Positions 33,352-47,036 of a DNA stretch of 64,000 bases are shown piece after piece. The stretch's first letter is position 1. Each line of letters begins with the position of its first letter. Source of the stretch: Rhinopomastus cyanomelas. Lineage: Eukaryota > Chordata > Aves > Bucerotiformes > Rhinopomastidae. The notes below the pieces were generated by a model. That model did not search any database. It had not been told where the DNA came from and saw only the letters and a list, made by a program, of their open reading frames with translations. The position numbers and the translations under genes were made by a program. The stretch spans positions 559,275 through 623,274 of the forward strand of contig VXBP01008288.1 of assembly GCA_013400115.1 (NCBI GenBank). The letters run 5' to 3'.

Positions 33352-36300
33352 GAAGACAAGGATGATGTTAAAAAAGGACTTATGAACATCCTGCATTTCA
33401 TCTCCTATGCTATTTCATCAAATAATTTGTGAAACTGATGTGTGGGGGTTGCTGCACATCTATTTCCTATTGCAGACAGAGCTGTTACTTGCTAATCAAT
33501 ATTTAATCTCTATTAGGAGGAGTAATTTTATGCCTACTTTAAAAAGGGCAGCAGTTGATATAAATCACAGCCAAGCAGAACTGTGCTGGACTAAATCTTC
33601 TCTACGTCAAGGGAGAAATCAATGGGGGGAGTGAATGGGGGGAAAAGGAAGGAAAGAAATCCAAGAACATATGACAGCTCAGATTATTTCAGGCAATGAG
33701 GTGAATCTAAAATAGCTCAGGCTTGATCCACACCCTGGTTTTTGTGAGGGTGGTAGAGAACATGGGGAAAGGGTGTCAGCATCTGTCCTGTGGCGAGTCA
33801 GAAGCTGCAGCCTGAGCTGGCTGCAATGGTCATTCTTTTTTCTCCCAGAAAGGAGCCTTGGTCAAAGCTGGAGCATTTCGCAGAGATACCTCTGTTCACA
33901 GGTGAAAGGTCTTGGGGCACACTGGCAGAGAGAGAGACTGAGCTGCTAAAGACTTGCTAGGAATGTGGATTTAATCCTTTCCCTGCCTAATTTGGAGTGA
34001 TCCAGGATGCAAATGATGGTCTGGGTCAAAATAGAGCGGGTCTTTGAATCAACTTGGGTCATACCTTTCTAGTTTCTTATTCAAAGCAACTCAGCGCACA
34101 GAGTCACCAGGTTTTTACAGCACCTGCAGCACGTACCTTACCAAGGGTAAGATTTGAACTTCCCTGCTCCTGCATCTCGGTGGTTGCCAGTGGTCAAACT
34201 GGTCACAGTTCAGATGGTGCTTACAGTGGTATAAGCTCAGGATGTTTCTCTCTCACCTTCCACCTCCAAACCTGTTGCTGTGAGTCCACCCCAGCTGCTT
34301 CAAGGTAGTACAAGCTTCTCCCTTTGAAAAACCTCCATCACCATATAGCAATACATGTTTTTTTAATGTGAAAATGTCCTTTTAGTACTCAGAGCTGCAA
34401 AGAAGATGACTTCAGTAGGAACTGTAACTTTTCCAGATTTGAAGGGGAAGTTGTGCCTGTTTTAATGCTATTTGAAGAAATCAAGAGAAAGACAAGGATG
34501 AGACATGTATGTGTGTGCTCAGTACTGAAATGTACCCGAGAGGCAAATATTCCTATGTACTGCAGTTGTGACACCTGTTGCTCTCACAGAACTACACACA
34601 GGATTGGGACAGTTTTAACAGCAGAGACACTTTGTTTGGATGTGACTTGGCTGAGGACTTTGAGAAAACGTTCAAGTACCTAGCATAAAGAAAAGAGAGG
34701 AGGGGACAGGACAGACTGAGATTTATCAGAAATAAACACTGAGTCAACACATTTTGATTATTTGCAGTCAGGGTTCAAGGCCAGCAGAATGCACCAGGCA
34801 CACTAAGGGCACGCCGGCCCAAGGCTGCTGAAAGTTAATATTGTGCAATATCTCTGCAGATGTGAAATAGCAAACTGTTCCAAAAGCAGTGCTCAGTTAG
34901 CAGAGCTTGAAATCAGCAGAGGATGAGCAGAGAACAGCACCAGAAGGCAGCAGGTTGTCCACTCAGGCTAAAATCCCTCACAGATATGCCTTTGGTTTTG
35001 TTCATTCCAGGTCTCTGCTTTCTAGCTCTCACATTGCGGCTTGTTTCTGGGCTCCTGGCTTCAAAAGATCTTGGCATTTTCCAGAATAAAAAAAAACCCA
35101 ACAAAAAAGCTCTATGTAACTGAGGGAATAATTTATTGCAGGGTCTGCTCCTTGCAGACCGTGCAGATGTGCCAGGGTTGGCTCTGGTTTATAAACAGCA
35201 GGGACACAGGTTTTTCTTCTTCAAAGGGAGCTAACTGTGTAAGGCATCAGCTGCTGCGGTCGTCACATCTCCTGCTTGGCGTGAGGCACAGGAGGTGTCT
35301 TGACTTATTTCAAGATTGGTGCAGTATGGTTTGATCTGCCTGAAGTGTCAGTCCAGCGCAGTAATGAACCCCAAGACTTCTGTTATGACAGCTCAATGTC
35401 TTATTGTGTCTGCAGAGCTATCTTAGGTCTGACATTAGCCCCTTCCAGGAGCTGCAGGTGAAAATGCAAGAAACACAGCAAATGCCTGTGAAATAATTCA
35501 TGCACAGGGGAAGCTTTGCCAGTGCGAGTTTCTTACTCTGCTCTGTAGGATTTCATGTCTTCTCTAAAAACAAATGCTTTGGTCCTTACCTGCTGTGGAT
35601 GTTCTCGTTAAGCCATAGATATGCCTCTTTTTAAAGGTTTACCTGAAATAAGACAGTTTCAATTGTTTCTTCTGCTGGGATTGGATATGAGAACACAGCA
35701 TCCCTTGACAGATCTTAACTGCCTTTGTTAATGTTCCCCACAAATCTTTGGGGTAGTGGGGATGAGGCGGGTTAAGAAAGTGGTGATGTTGGAAAACACT
35801 CACAGCAGTCATGGAAAATCGACAGAAACCAAAATCTTCACTTGTTCTTCAGATTTGTTAGTATCCAAGATTCCTTCTGCGTTTGGCTTCAAATTGAAGG
35901 GTTGTTCATATTTCATAAAAGATAGTTTGTCCTCACCTTCTTCAAACAGTTTGTTTTAAATGCAGAGCTCTGTGTTGGGACACTTTATTTATGTTGCAGC
36001 ATCAAGACAGCTCTTGGCAACAAATCCTCTGACAAATGACAAATATTTGTGAAATGGTTTGAATTGTATACACAGAGATAGTAGGTTAATAAACACAAGG
36101 CAGCAGAAGCCGAGATTTTCCAGCAATGCCTGCACAGTAGTTTTGTGCTGGAGCTCTGTGATGCACAGTCTTGCTCCAGAATTTACTGTTCCAGGCTTCT
36201 GCTCCAAATGGGGCTGTAAATTACCATTTCAATGGCTTTGTTTTAATTAACCATTTTCCCAAGGAAGATTCCAAACAGTAAAAGCACAGGCCATCGATAT

Positions 36301-37164
36301 AAATTTCCAGGTTTTGCAGTATTATGCAACTGCCTTTTTCCTGAGGTTTTACTGTGTTTTCCAGCTCTCTCTAATCCTGTCTAAATGATCAACATATATT
36401 TTTTCAGCCCTGACTCTTGGGCGACTCTCTCTAAAACCTGTGTAATACCTAATATGTTTTGTTCCCGTTTGAGGGTCTACCTTGTTTCAGACAGAAAAAG
36501 CCATTTCAATGAAGTTGAAGTGTATGGTTTTGGTTTCAGGGCTACCTTTCTCTGACATAAAACTACTAAGCCTTTATTGAAATATATATGATTCTACCAT
36601 AAACACCCCCTTTATAGAATACACCTGGCGAATGTAATGGAAAACATGTTTGTTTCTCGTAAGAAACCGAGTCACTCTTCAGTAGTAATATATAGTCCAT
36701 TCAGTATTTAAAAGGTCATAATTTTACACAAAGGAAAATGCAGGCCGAGTAAAAAGCAATGTTACAAAGGTAGCTGCACATCTCAGACATCTGCTTTCGC
36801 ATCGTAGTGATAGGAGCAGCTGACTTGCATACAGCACACCCGAAACCAGAAAGACGGACTGAAGCAACGTCTCTGTACCTTGCTGGCCCTCAGATCTAGC
36901 ATTTCCCAGTCTATAACATTTTATCCTTCCAGTCCCTTGGGAGACAAGAATATGAATCACACTTTTTCAGGTGGGGAGAACTAAGGGGAAGATGGATTAG
37001 TATGTTTCCAGATGCCACATAGGAAGATTGCAGGAAGGCTGAAGCAAACCTTGATTTTCTGAGTGCAAGATGAAGTTCAAAGAGCCTTGTCTGAATGGTT
37101 GCACATAACTTACTGTGTATTAGAACCTCCAGTAGACCATGTGCTACCTGACAGTGCAGGAACC
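33352..37164. other. Unique non-coding DNA
   Basis: Only frames below 100 codons, none recognisable. The section from 36240 to 36740 is AT-rich. Confidence 0.5.
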
Positions 37165-37248
37165 TGACTGTCCCTACTGTGGTGGGGGGATTGGACAAGA
37201 TGATCTTTCGAGGTCCCTTCCAAACCCTAATGTTCTGTGATTCTGTGA
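37165..37248 (+). mobile_element. CR1 LINE, 3' end only
   Basis: GTGGGGGGATTGGACAAGAT, GATCTTTCGAGGTCCCTTCC, AAACCCTAATGTTC and the tail TGTGATTCTGTGA follow the CR1 3' UTR in sense orientation. Sequence from about 37140 may also belong to it but is too diverged to delimit. Confidence 0.8.
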
Positions 37249-40200
37249 ATGTAAACTACTCCACAGGAGACTACAAACCTGTTTTAAGTGCAAACTGAAG
37301 TCCATTGGGTGTAATGCTCTTGTGTGGCCCTAGGAGATGGTCTCCGTTGTGAATATGCAGAAATGACAAGGAGAAGCCAAGTCTTACGCATTCTCATTGC
37401 AGATCTGGAGGATCACTCATCCTTCCAGTCAAACCTTACAGAATGGGGGATCACAACAATCAATGATATTTACCTCACCCAGTTTGCACTTAAAGAACTG
37501 CAGATCCTATATGTAGGACGTACATGACTGTGCTTGTAGTACAAAAAGAACGACAAAGGGTTGCTGCCTTTTTGAGCCTCCTTTCATTAATATCAATGGT
37601 GTTATCATCATTATGAGACTGGTTTTGCCCTTAAGACTTAGAGGGCTACCTGTTCCAGATGCAAATCAAGGGATTCAGGAGCCATAGTGTTTAGTATCGA
37701 GAAATCAGTATTTCAGATGTGTTTGGCCTCTCTGCAGAGCCCAATGTCTAAGCTCCATTCCTGGGCTTCTTCACATTGCTGTGAGGACTGGGTGCTCACA
37801 GCCCATCCTAGGAGACATCCCTGCCTTAGTGCCTGCCCCATCATGCTGAAAAACCACATGGCCCTAGGGAGAGTAGGATTTTCTAGTGAGTAATCATGTT
37901 ACTTACCTGAAAAAAGATGGGTTGTATCTGGCTTTCAAGGGCTGCTTTAGTGCGTTGTGTTGACCAGTGCTTGGAAACAAGTCAGGACTCTCAGTCCTGT
38001 GGGATAATGCTCACACCCAGATCTGGACAGCCACACTCACTTCCTGCTTTCTAGCCCAGTAAAACTGTTTTTCAAAGGTAATGACATAACTGAAAACAGA
38101 TGGGGCTAAAGTTTACCTGAAACTTCAGAGGAGGGGATATCTTAATAAAATACCAGTATCTTGAGAAGCAAGAAATGTGGGATGAATCCTCCGAAGGATG
38201 GAGCTATCTGAATGTAGCCTTTGTTCATCCTACTGGACTAGTCTTCTCTGCAAGCATTGAGGGGAGAAAAGTAGGGGCTGCTGGAATCTTGGAGAAGACT
38301 GATCCACTTGTCATTCTCAGCACCCTTATTGTTTAAATTGTCTCTCAAGTATCTAAAAAATCTTAATAACATTTGATTCTAGATGCTAAGGACTGACTCA
38401 ATATCCTTATAACACTAGTGCTTACATTTAAATATGAAACACTATTTATTTATTAGGAAGAAATCACCAAAGAAGGTACATGTGGTTTCTAGTCAGTTTT
38501 TAGCACTCTCCAGAGCTGTGCATATCAACAATAGCTAAATTGCCTTCTTTGAGCTATTGACGGCAGGAGACCTGGATGCATGAGCACAGAGTTATTTTCT
38601 TCACTGTTTTACTCTCCTCTTTGAACTCTCTTGGTGTTTGCACTCATCCTTGAAAATTTTTGGTTCTTTTCCTTTACAAGTCTTCCACATTTCCAAATTC
38701 AGACTAATGAGAAAATTATGTTCTTTGGATGAAAGTCTTTGCGTAGAGCCATGGCAGAAAAATATGAAGAAACAGTATGTGCTAGCAGTTGAACAGGATG
38801 AGATTGCTGGAATTGGACTCCTGGGTTCAATATTTCAGCGTTCGACACTTGTTGCTGTGTAAACCACTCAACAGCTCGGTGCCTTATTTTATTTCTCAGT
38901 GAATTAATGCATACTATTCCTTTCCCTGGCTTTTTTTTTTTAAACTGAACTTTGGCTGTGCTTCACACCACACCAAACACAATTCCTGCTCACAGGAAAC
39001 ACAATCTGGCAAGCAGCATTATTCATTTAGACAAAGCCCTGGGTGTGCAGGTGACACAGTTTGGGGCAAGTACTGCATCGTCCTGTTTCCTCTTTAAAGA
39101 GCACGCTCCAGGAAATGCAACAGTAAAAACATCACCATTGTTGTAACTGCCTTGATCCACTTGAGCAATATGCACAGTTCCAGTTGCCATGGGACTGGGA
39201 TTCTCATTCTTGTTGGTGCTGACCTCCTTGAGACCCATGTAAGACATACAGAGGCATTAGGATGGTCAGGTAGGCATGGGGACTGGGTTTCCCAAGGCTA
39301 GGATTAAACCTGCCCAAGCCCTCAAGCATAGAGTGCTGTCTTCACTCTCTTTGGCCTTGAGAGCTATTCTGTAGAGTAGGAGAGAAGGCTGGAGACAGCA
39401 ACCTTTTAATTGTACTGGAGCTTCAGATTTACTGCAAGACCTGAAGAGGTTTCAGGTTCAACAGCAATGCTGTAAAATGAGAACAGTGTTGAGTGTCCCT
39501 CCCAGGAAAGCCATGGGGTACAGGCATGTCAAGGCATTGCCAGCAATCTTTACCTTGCCCCTGCTTCATTAAGCAAAAGTGAACTTGGCTTAATAAGGAA
39601 GAGATTAGTTCCCTTTTTAGTTTGTTTTCGTTTTTGCCTTCATTGCCTTTCACTCCAGAAGTGTAATAAGCAACAGTTTGCAGCAGCGCATCCCATAAGC
39701 TGGGTTTATTTATAGCTCCTACAGAAAATAAATACTTCCTTCAATAGGGACACTTCTTAAAGGACATTGACACCTCCAGAGCTGAACTCCCCAGTGAATG
39801 GTGCCTCCAGAAGCTGAGGGCTTCACTGAAAAAAGTCTGATGGTTCACAAGGTTTCTGCACACCACACAGAGGAGAGCTGCCCTCTGCTCACCTGGTGCT
39901 GCCTGCCCAGGGGCGGTCACAGTGGACAAGCTGCCTTGTGCAGTCATCGGCTGAGGGATCCCCTGCCCATGTCATGGCCCAATGGGCTTTTTGCTCCAGC
40001 TGCATTTTGTTTGCCTTCCCACTCGCTGGCTGATCTCCCTCCCCTCCGTATCTCTGCCCCATCCTTTGTTTTTCCTTTCAGCTAATCCCTTCCTGCTTTT
40101 CCCTGGGCCCCTTCTGTACTACAAATACACACACACTTTTCTATCCAGGGAAGTTAATTTCGATTAAAGGAAGGGATGGATTTAAGGAAGAATAGTTCTC

Positions 40201-43200
40201 CCTGAAAAACTCCACGTGGAGATGCCCTAATTCTAGAATAAAAGCAATTTTACAACGAACACGATCCTTTGTATATAGCAAATGAAACCGATTCAGTTTA
40301 GAATAATTCTGCTAGGATGGCAAGTGCTCATCTGATTATGCCCACATTTAATTGGGAACATCTCCTCATGCCAAATTTGCCATAAAGACAAGATCCTGTT
40401 CTGCTCCCAGGCGTGCACGGATACCCCTCCTAAGCCATTCAAAGAAAGCAATACATCTGCTGCCCAACCAACCGTGAAGAAATCAGGGAGCTAACATAAT
40501 ATTTGCCAGCCAAACTCTTCTCACTCTTCTGCACTACTTCTTTGTCTGTTTAGACTGCAAACTCCAGGGTGAGAAAACTTTCTCCCTCGGTTTTTTATGT
40601 GGTGACTGGCACAGGCCTTTATTGTATGGTCAGGGCACGGCAAACAAAGGAATCGGCGGAAAGGGTTGTGCTTTCACAAGTGCCTCCCAGTCCCATGCAG
40701 ACTTAACACTCTGACATCTGCAGGGCAGCGGATTTCACCCCACCCAAAATTAGGAACCAAGCATAGTCTGGAGGCCTCCTCCACAGAAATCTGTGAGAAA
40801 CAAACTTCTCTAGAGAGAGTAATGATGAACCCCCCAGTAGAGTTTCTTCCCAGGAAATTTGGGAGCCCCAGGATCAACAGCTTCAGTTAAGTGCCTTTGA
40901 CTGAGCACTTTACCCCAGTGCAGAGGAAACTGAAAACAGAGAAAAGGACAACGAAAACAGTGCGAAAGGAGCAGGTAGAAGAGAGCTGGAAGAGGACATG
41001 CCTAAAATATATTGTGGAGCAAAGATGGGTAGAAGCATGATAAACTGAACTTATCAAAGATTAGCCCAATGTCCAGCTGGACCAGGTAGGTCTGCAGGCA
41101 GCAAAGAGCCCCAGGGCTGCTCAGCTGCTCACAGAATGGCCAGTCCATGTTTGCAGCGGGGTTGGGATGCAAGCTTTGGTCTTCCTATTCCAAAACTACA
41201 ACTTTGTGCTGCACACAAGAGAGCAACCTCTGAAGCGTTGGGCCCTACTCCCAGTCTCAGCCTTGTAGCTGTCCTAAGGAGATCTTGGCATAATTAGTAT
41301 GTGAAGTGTTTGGAGATCCTGGGGAGACAGCTGCTGCTTCAATGAACTAGAGATGCCCAGACTTTTCTGGACATAGCTTTCTTTCCTGTTGTGCTGGTTC
41401 AGTTGGCCACATGGTTTGAACGAGGAGACATTCCTGGGAAATGTGTCCTTCGCTATGAAACAAAGCAACTGTCTCTGTAACCTCTTGCACACTCACTCAC
41501 AATTGTGCTTCTTGCACAGAGTCAACACCCATGAGCTAGAGGCATGTCTCACCCTGAAGGTACTGGTGACTGTGCCAATGAGTGCCAGAACAGCTTTGGA
41601 AGATAATCCAAAAGACAAGCTCGGCCTCTAAGGTGATGGCACTGGAACAAGTCTGACTTCTGCAGCAGTCTGGAGTTATGATCCCTGACACGAAGACTTC
41701 CAATTAATAGAGTGTTGTTTGTATATCTGTTTGGCTGTTTGTAGATGACATTTGCTATTTGCTGTGTAGGAAGCATCCCACACAAACAGCAGTGTGTTCT
41801 CCTTCCTCTGTAAATCTGTCTTCAGAACTTTTGCATGCTGTGGATTACAACCTGCTTCATAAATACCCTCCTGTGCTCACAAGAACACAACTAAGCCTGA
41901 AAAGCTGGCTGGAAGGCTGGTCAGACCTCTCTTTACCATTGGGAAATCCACTGAAGTTCCAGATTTAGCAGAGGAGACAGGAAATGACCTGTAGCATCAA
42001 CAACCATTGACATTAATTTCAGCTGAAAGGAGACACCAGCCAAATACACGCACAGACTCATTTCCTCTCCTCCAGCTGTTGTAGACTCCAGTTCAGCTGA
42101 ACTAGAGTTCAGGGCTGTGGTGAGACATGTTGGTCACATCTAGGCTTGTAAAGTAAACAAGAGCACAGCACAGTCTGTGCTTGTGTCCTAACCCACTTTA
42201 ACTTTTGGCCCAGGCACAGCGGCTGGCGCCAGGGACCAAACGTCAGCTTCATTTCTCCAGGTTTTCTCAGGAGCAGTGTCTTCTCAGCATCCTGAGCTAT
42301 CATGCTTGGTGGTCCTAGAGTTCCTGCCCCAGCTACGTGTCCCTTTCTCTCGCCTTGCGTTCACACGTGTGTTTTCTGAACCATCCCAATCTCTCGCGGA
42401 GCATTAAGGCAATGCTGACCATGAGCTCACGGACAAACTGGGGTTTGCCCCGCGCAGCTGAGGCAAAACCAAACTAGAATGAAAAAAGCTCCGTGGAAGT
42501 TCAACATAAATGACAACAGGAACAAGGCTGTCCATAGCTCAGAAGCTGCATGCCATCTCCTACAGGGGTTTCTTGCTGCTATTAAGACAAGGAAGTTTGT
42601 GAGCATTTCTGAATGGCAGCCCAGTTCATTGCAGCTCTTCAAGGTACAGTCCAGTACAGTTGTAACCAGTCCTATGTTGTTAAGACATGAAGACCCAGGC
42701 AGATTACTGGAAAGAATGCTGAGTTCACTTGTCTACAAACTGACCATCCCCTTTTTACTTAAAGGACATTGCACGCCAGAAAATGAATCAGGAAATTATG
42801 TTCTATCTAAGGAAGCTGTGAGGATTTCCCCAAATAAACCTACATATGGCTGCTGCTGGCTTTTCTCTTGGTCTAGGCTCTCATAAAACTTCTGCAGTTG
42901 TTTGCCTTGGGTTTGAAGGCTCTTCTCAAGGAGCTCAGCACAAGCAGCTGTTGCAGCTATTGCCAGAGTGGGCTGACAGAAAGTTCCTCTGGGTATTTGT
43001 ATTATGTGGAGGCTGTTTCTCAGGAACTAAAATATGTGACTGAACTTGTTCATGTTATATTGTGGAGGGGGATCAATCTGTCTGTGCAGTTCCTCCTGCT
43101 CTGGTGTAGATACGTACCACACAGGCACTTTGGAAAATCTCACCCCAAACCCAGAGCTGTAAAGTTTATAGGGGACTAATCTCCAACTGGTGTCAATCAG

Positions 43201-44001
43201 CATCACCTCGACATGTGCTCGAGACATGCTGCCAGGACTGGGGGGATCAATGTGCAGCAGAGGACCAGAAGTGGGCCCAGAAAAGCAGACACCAATGCCA
43301 TGGGCTGTCTCTGAGCTGCTGGAGAGGTTAGCTGGTCCCATGCCAGGCCTGGAGCTGGTTGGAAGTCAGGTGCTTTTTTTCTGATGAAAGTATTTGAGGA
43401 GCAAGAAAAAACAGATAAAATCATATTGCTGCTTCTGCTTTGGATAGCAGTGTCTGCTTCAAATCCTCAGAGTAGCTTGGTAGACTATGGGGTTACCTTC
43501 CCTTTTGCTGTCCCCATCAGCAGCAATTGTTTTCTCTTGGGAAAGAGAAGAAATAAGAGGCTGATCTGGGGTGGGAGAGGTCACTCATTTAAGGATTGTT
43601 CATAATCCCCTTTTCTGCCACAGACTTCCTGTGTGTCTGTAAAAGCAGATCTAACCAAGGAACAAGGCAATACTAACATCCTTTAGTGGGTGATGTCTCC
43701 ATTGCCCCTGCAGGAGCCAAGTGAGACCTGTTGAGTCTCCTCCTCCTGAAGTGAGGAACACAAAATCAGAGGCATCCTGCCATTCAAAGTGTTTGTGCAT
43801 GTGTTCCCTCCACCCCAACCTTTCAGGCAGAAACGCATGAAAAAGGAAGCGGTGTTTCCCATGCAGCTTTGCACTTTAAATTGTCTGTCTTCTATTTTCT
43901 CAGTCATTGCAAATGAAGAGCAGTCTTTGCTAAAGGTTTAGAAATACTTTTTGTTCTGTTTTCAGCAGCAGACAGAGTAGCGTGAGGAAGGAGGGAAAGG
44001 A
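37249..44001. other. Long unique non-coding stretch
   Basis: No gene recognised; the longest frame is 135 codons (plus, 42479-42886). Positions 40140-40330 form a high-complexity patch without repeats. Positions 42220-42460 hold about 11 CpGs, including a palindromic ACACGTGT E-box (42363-42370). Short T runs occur near 38930. Confidence 0.5.
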
Positions 44002-44045
44002 GGAAGGGAAGGGAAGGGAAGGGAAGGGAAGGGAAGGGAAAGAGA
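44002..44045 (+). repeat. (GGGAA)n microsatellite
   Basis: Seven perfect GGGAA units run from 44006 to 44040, flanked by imperfect ones. A wider GA-rich region extends about 20 bp to the left. Open frames on the other strand here are Phe/Pro/Ser artefacts of the repeat. Confidence 0.95.
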
Positions 44046-46575
44046 AGAAAAAATCAAACTCATTTAAGAATGGCTTTTCAAAAGATTTACCTTTTTTGTA
44101 AAATTTATAAACATAATGCAAAAAATGCTACTTTTGTCAAATCACGTTAAGTATTTTTTAATCAAAAGCATTTGCTTCCATTCTTATTTATTTCTGCATC
44201 AAGTACAAGGGAGGTCACTCTGATGGAAGGCATTTTTCTGAAATCTGTGTACTGTTTAAATTCTGAGCCAGATCAGTTTTTGCCTTACCCAAATCAGGTG
44301 AAATCTGCAAAGTGTTTGAATTACACCCATCACTGCTGTTAATCCCTCTTTTCTTCCACTCACAGGAGAATAAAGACTTCACCGGTGTCCCTGGGGTGCA
44401 CCAGAAGGACAGACCCTCTCCTTACCCTAGTTTGAATTGTTTTGAGGAGATTTACCCTCCAGGATGTTCAGGTACTGCTAGCTGGACTTTCTAAAGGGAG
44501 AGGTATGTGCCTTCCCTTCCAGCTGCAGGCTGGAAACATCTACAGCATCTACTCTGCTAATAGCTTTTTTGACGGTGATTTAAAATGTTAATTTTAAACT
44601 GTTAGGGTGAGATGTAAACACTGTCCTAAGGCCATCCTATCCTCCATCATAAGGCTGTCTCCCTCGTGGACACAGAGGTGTGAAGGGGCTAGCACACCAG
44701 CCCCCTGCTGTGGCCACCAGCCACTGGCAGCATCAGCTCTGTCCTGAGCCAAGGACTGTCTTCAGTCAGCATTACATAATTTTTCCTCTGTGAATGTAGC
44801 CTGGTAGCCCCATGGCAAAGATTTCCACTTTTTAACAACACACTGGGGAGAATGGATCTTCTCTTCTTTTGTTTCTTTTTTCTCTGAACTTGCCACTAAC
44901 CAGTTTCATCTGACATCCCCTAGCTCTTGTACTAGAACAGACAGCAAACAATCATCTTCTATTCACATTTTCCAGCCTACTTGTGATCTCTATCATATCC
45001 CCTTCAGCGGTGTCTTTCCCAGCCTGAAGAATCTGAGACCATTTAATTGCACTCCTAGTCTGAGAGCTGAATTAATCTGTTTAATTATCTGTTTAGTCTA
45101 TTCATAACCTATTGTTATGGTTCGATGGCCAGGAGCCACCCTGCCGTCTGGTTTGAGCTAGACTACTTTATAGGACCCACCAAGAAGGAGATCCTCTGGA
45201 CACAGGCGCAGCAGAGCCTGGATTCATCCCATGGCCTTTTGGGTGCCTAAGTGTACTCTGAACCGCTGTTTTAGGGTGCCAGCCCTACTCACTGGCTGGA
45301 CAGGCATGCTAAAACGGTTGTTTCATTCATTCAATCTGATGACAAGAATGCAAAAAATTATTAATCTAGATTGCCCAGGATGGACACTTCTGCCCCACTA
45401 GAAGGTGGTGGGCAGTGAAGAAATGTGGCCCTGGGACTGGAGCAGAACAGGGAGCAGATTGAAGCAGGAGACCCTTCCCTTCCTCTCTGGTCATCATCCT
45501 TTGGTCATGTTTAACACAATCTTATGCACCTCTCTAGGGTTAACATCCCACGATCTTGTAGGTGACCCTGGTGCATAGCTGACCACTCAGTGGTAGGGTG
45601 CTGGGAGCCTGCTCGTAGCACTCAGCACCATTCCACACCGCTACTTGGTTTTTCTTTCCTAACTCTAATTGATTCAATCTTGTTCATTTCTAATGGCATT
45701 AAGTGCTGTGCAAAACCAAGCTGTGGAGGAGAAGCCTCACTGGAGCAGAAGGAGGAGCACTCAGCACCCAACAGAAGCTTTGCAGGATCAAACCTCCAAG
45801 TGGCTGCAGTTCGATGACGACCCAGCTCATTCGACCTGTGAAGCGCATTGCAGAAACACACGGCTGCAGATGTCTCTCATACAGCCTGCCTCACTGGTTA
45901 TCAGAGCATACAGCTTATGCTTTCTCTTCATCTATACCAGATGGTGGCTGTGACACCGGGGGCCTGTCTTTTTTCCATGCCAACACACAGCGCTTGACAG
46001 TGAAGGAGAAAGGTACTTCTACTTCAGATAGACCTACCAAACCACGAAGACCCCACACCCTGCTGCGGCTAATGGCACCAACGTTGTCTTGCAGCATGAA
46101 CCATTCCAGCTCTCTGCTCTCTTTCAAAGTCTATTTGTTTTATATCTGACATGTTTATATATGTTAACTGTTCGCTATAGATATCTGTCAGCTTCAACTG
46201 GCAAAACCAAAAAAAGAAAGTAAGAAAAAGAGGGGCTGGCTCCGTGCCAGGGGTATGTTTCCTAAAAGCACTTTGCTTTTTGTCACATGGTTTTGCATCG
46301 AAGGAGGAAGGCGGAGAGGGAGAGCGGAATGGCAAGCGATATCATGCCTGCAGTACTGTGAAAGAATCTGGTATGAAAATGTGCTCTGCTTTTCAGATAT
46401 TAGCCTAGGAGCCATAAAAACGTTGTTTTACAGTCCTAGAAGTCGTACACAAGCACTGGAATACTGTTTGTCGTAAAAGCTGCTCTGAAGACGGACCCGC
46501 GCATTATGCTTTTCAAAATATGACATTTATGAGCTGCCTTTGACTGTTACCAGAATGTTTTTAATGGGATAGAAA
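44046..46575. other. Unique DNA with a nested hairpin and CpG-bearing right end
   Basis: The longest frame is 148 codons (plus, 45703-46149), with no recognisable product. A nested inverted repeat lies at 45261-45319. CpG density rises from about 45800 and especially after 46290. Confidence 0.5.
45261..45319. repeat. Nested inverted repeat (potential stem-loop)
   Basis: Outer arms AACCGCTGTTTTAG (45261-45274) and CTAAAACGGTT (45309-45319) pair over 11 bp with a three-base bulge. Inside them CCAGCC (45279-45284) and GGCTGG (45294-45299) form a 6-bp stem with a 9-base loop. Two stems stacked in 59 bp are uncommon by chance, but no known structured RNA is recognised. Confidence 0.6.
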
Positions 46576-46608
46576 GTGTGTGTCTGTGTGTACACGCGCA
46601 TGTGTGTA
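46576..46608 (+). repeat. TG-rich alternating tract
   Basis: GTGTGTGTCTGTGTGTACAC, then GCGCATGTGTGTA. It is almost entirely alternating purine-pyrimidine, hence prone to Z-DNA. Confidence 0.8.
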
Positions 46609-46905
46609 GGGCCTGCCTGTGCGGTTGGGCGTGTGGACAATAAGGGGATGTGTCACCGAGGAAGACGTGTCTTCTAGAATTTGTTCTTTACTCAGCCTGG
46701 AGGTTTTTGCCTTTCTCCAGGGCACAAAGACTACAACCGCTCCTGCCACTGAGAAGAAAAAAGTCCATTTTTTCATATGTGTGGAGAAAACAGCACAATT
46801 TTCTGGGGTTTTTTTCTTCCTTGCTTTAATAGGAATACGCACTGCTGTATCACTTCTCTTTGAGATACAACTGCAGCATCTGAGGGTGAAGGAAATGTGA
46901 ATGTC

Positions 46906-47036
46906 CTAGAATCTTAGGTTGGAAGAGACTCAAAAATCATCTAGTTCCAACCACCCTGCTGTGGGGCAGGGACATCTCTCACTGCATCAGGTCATCCAGA
47001 GCCTCATGCAACCTGGCATTGAACACTTTCAGGGAG
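46906..47036 (-). mobile_element. CR1 LINE, 3' UTR and end of coding region
   Basis: On the plus strand it begins CTAGAATCTTAGGTTGGAAG and continues with CATCTAGTTCCAACCACCCT, GGGGCAGGGACATCTCTCAC, GAGCCTCATGCAACCTGGC and TGAACACTTTCAGGGA. This is the reverse complement of a CR1 3' end including the last codons of ORF2. The subfamily differs from the copy at 16363. Confidence 0.92.

Noticed and set aside
45110..45620. Possible ERV LTR starting TGTTATGGTT
   Set aside because: I could not find a matching CA-ending terminus, a polyadenylation signal in place, a primer-binding site or a second LTR; the opening word alone is weak.
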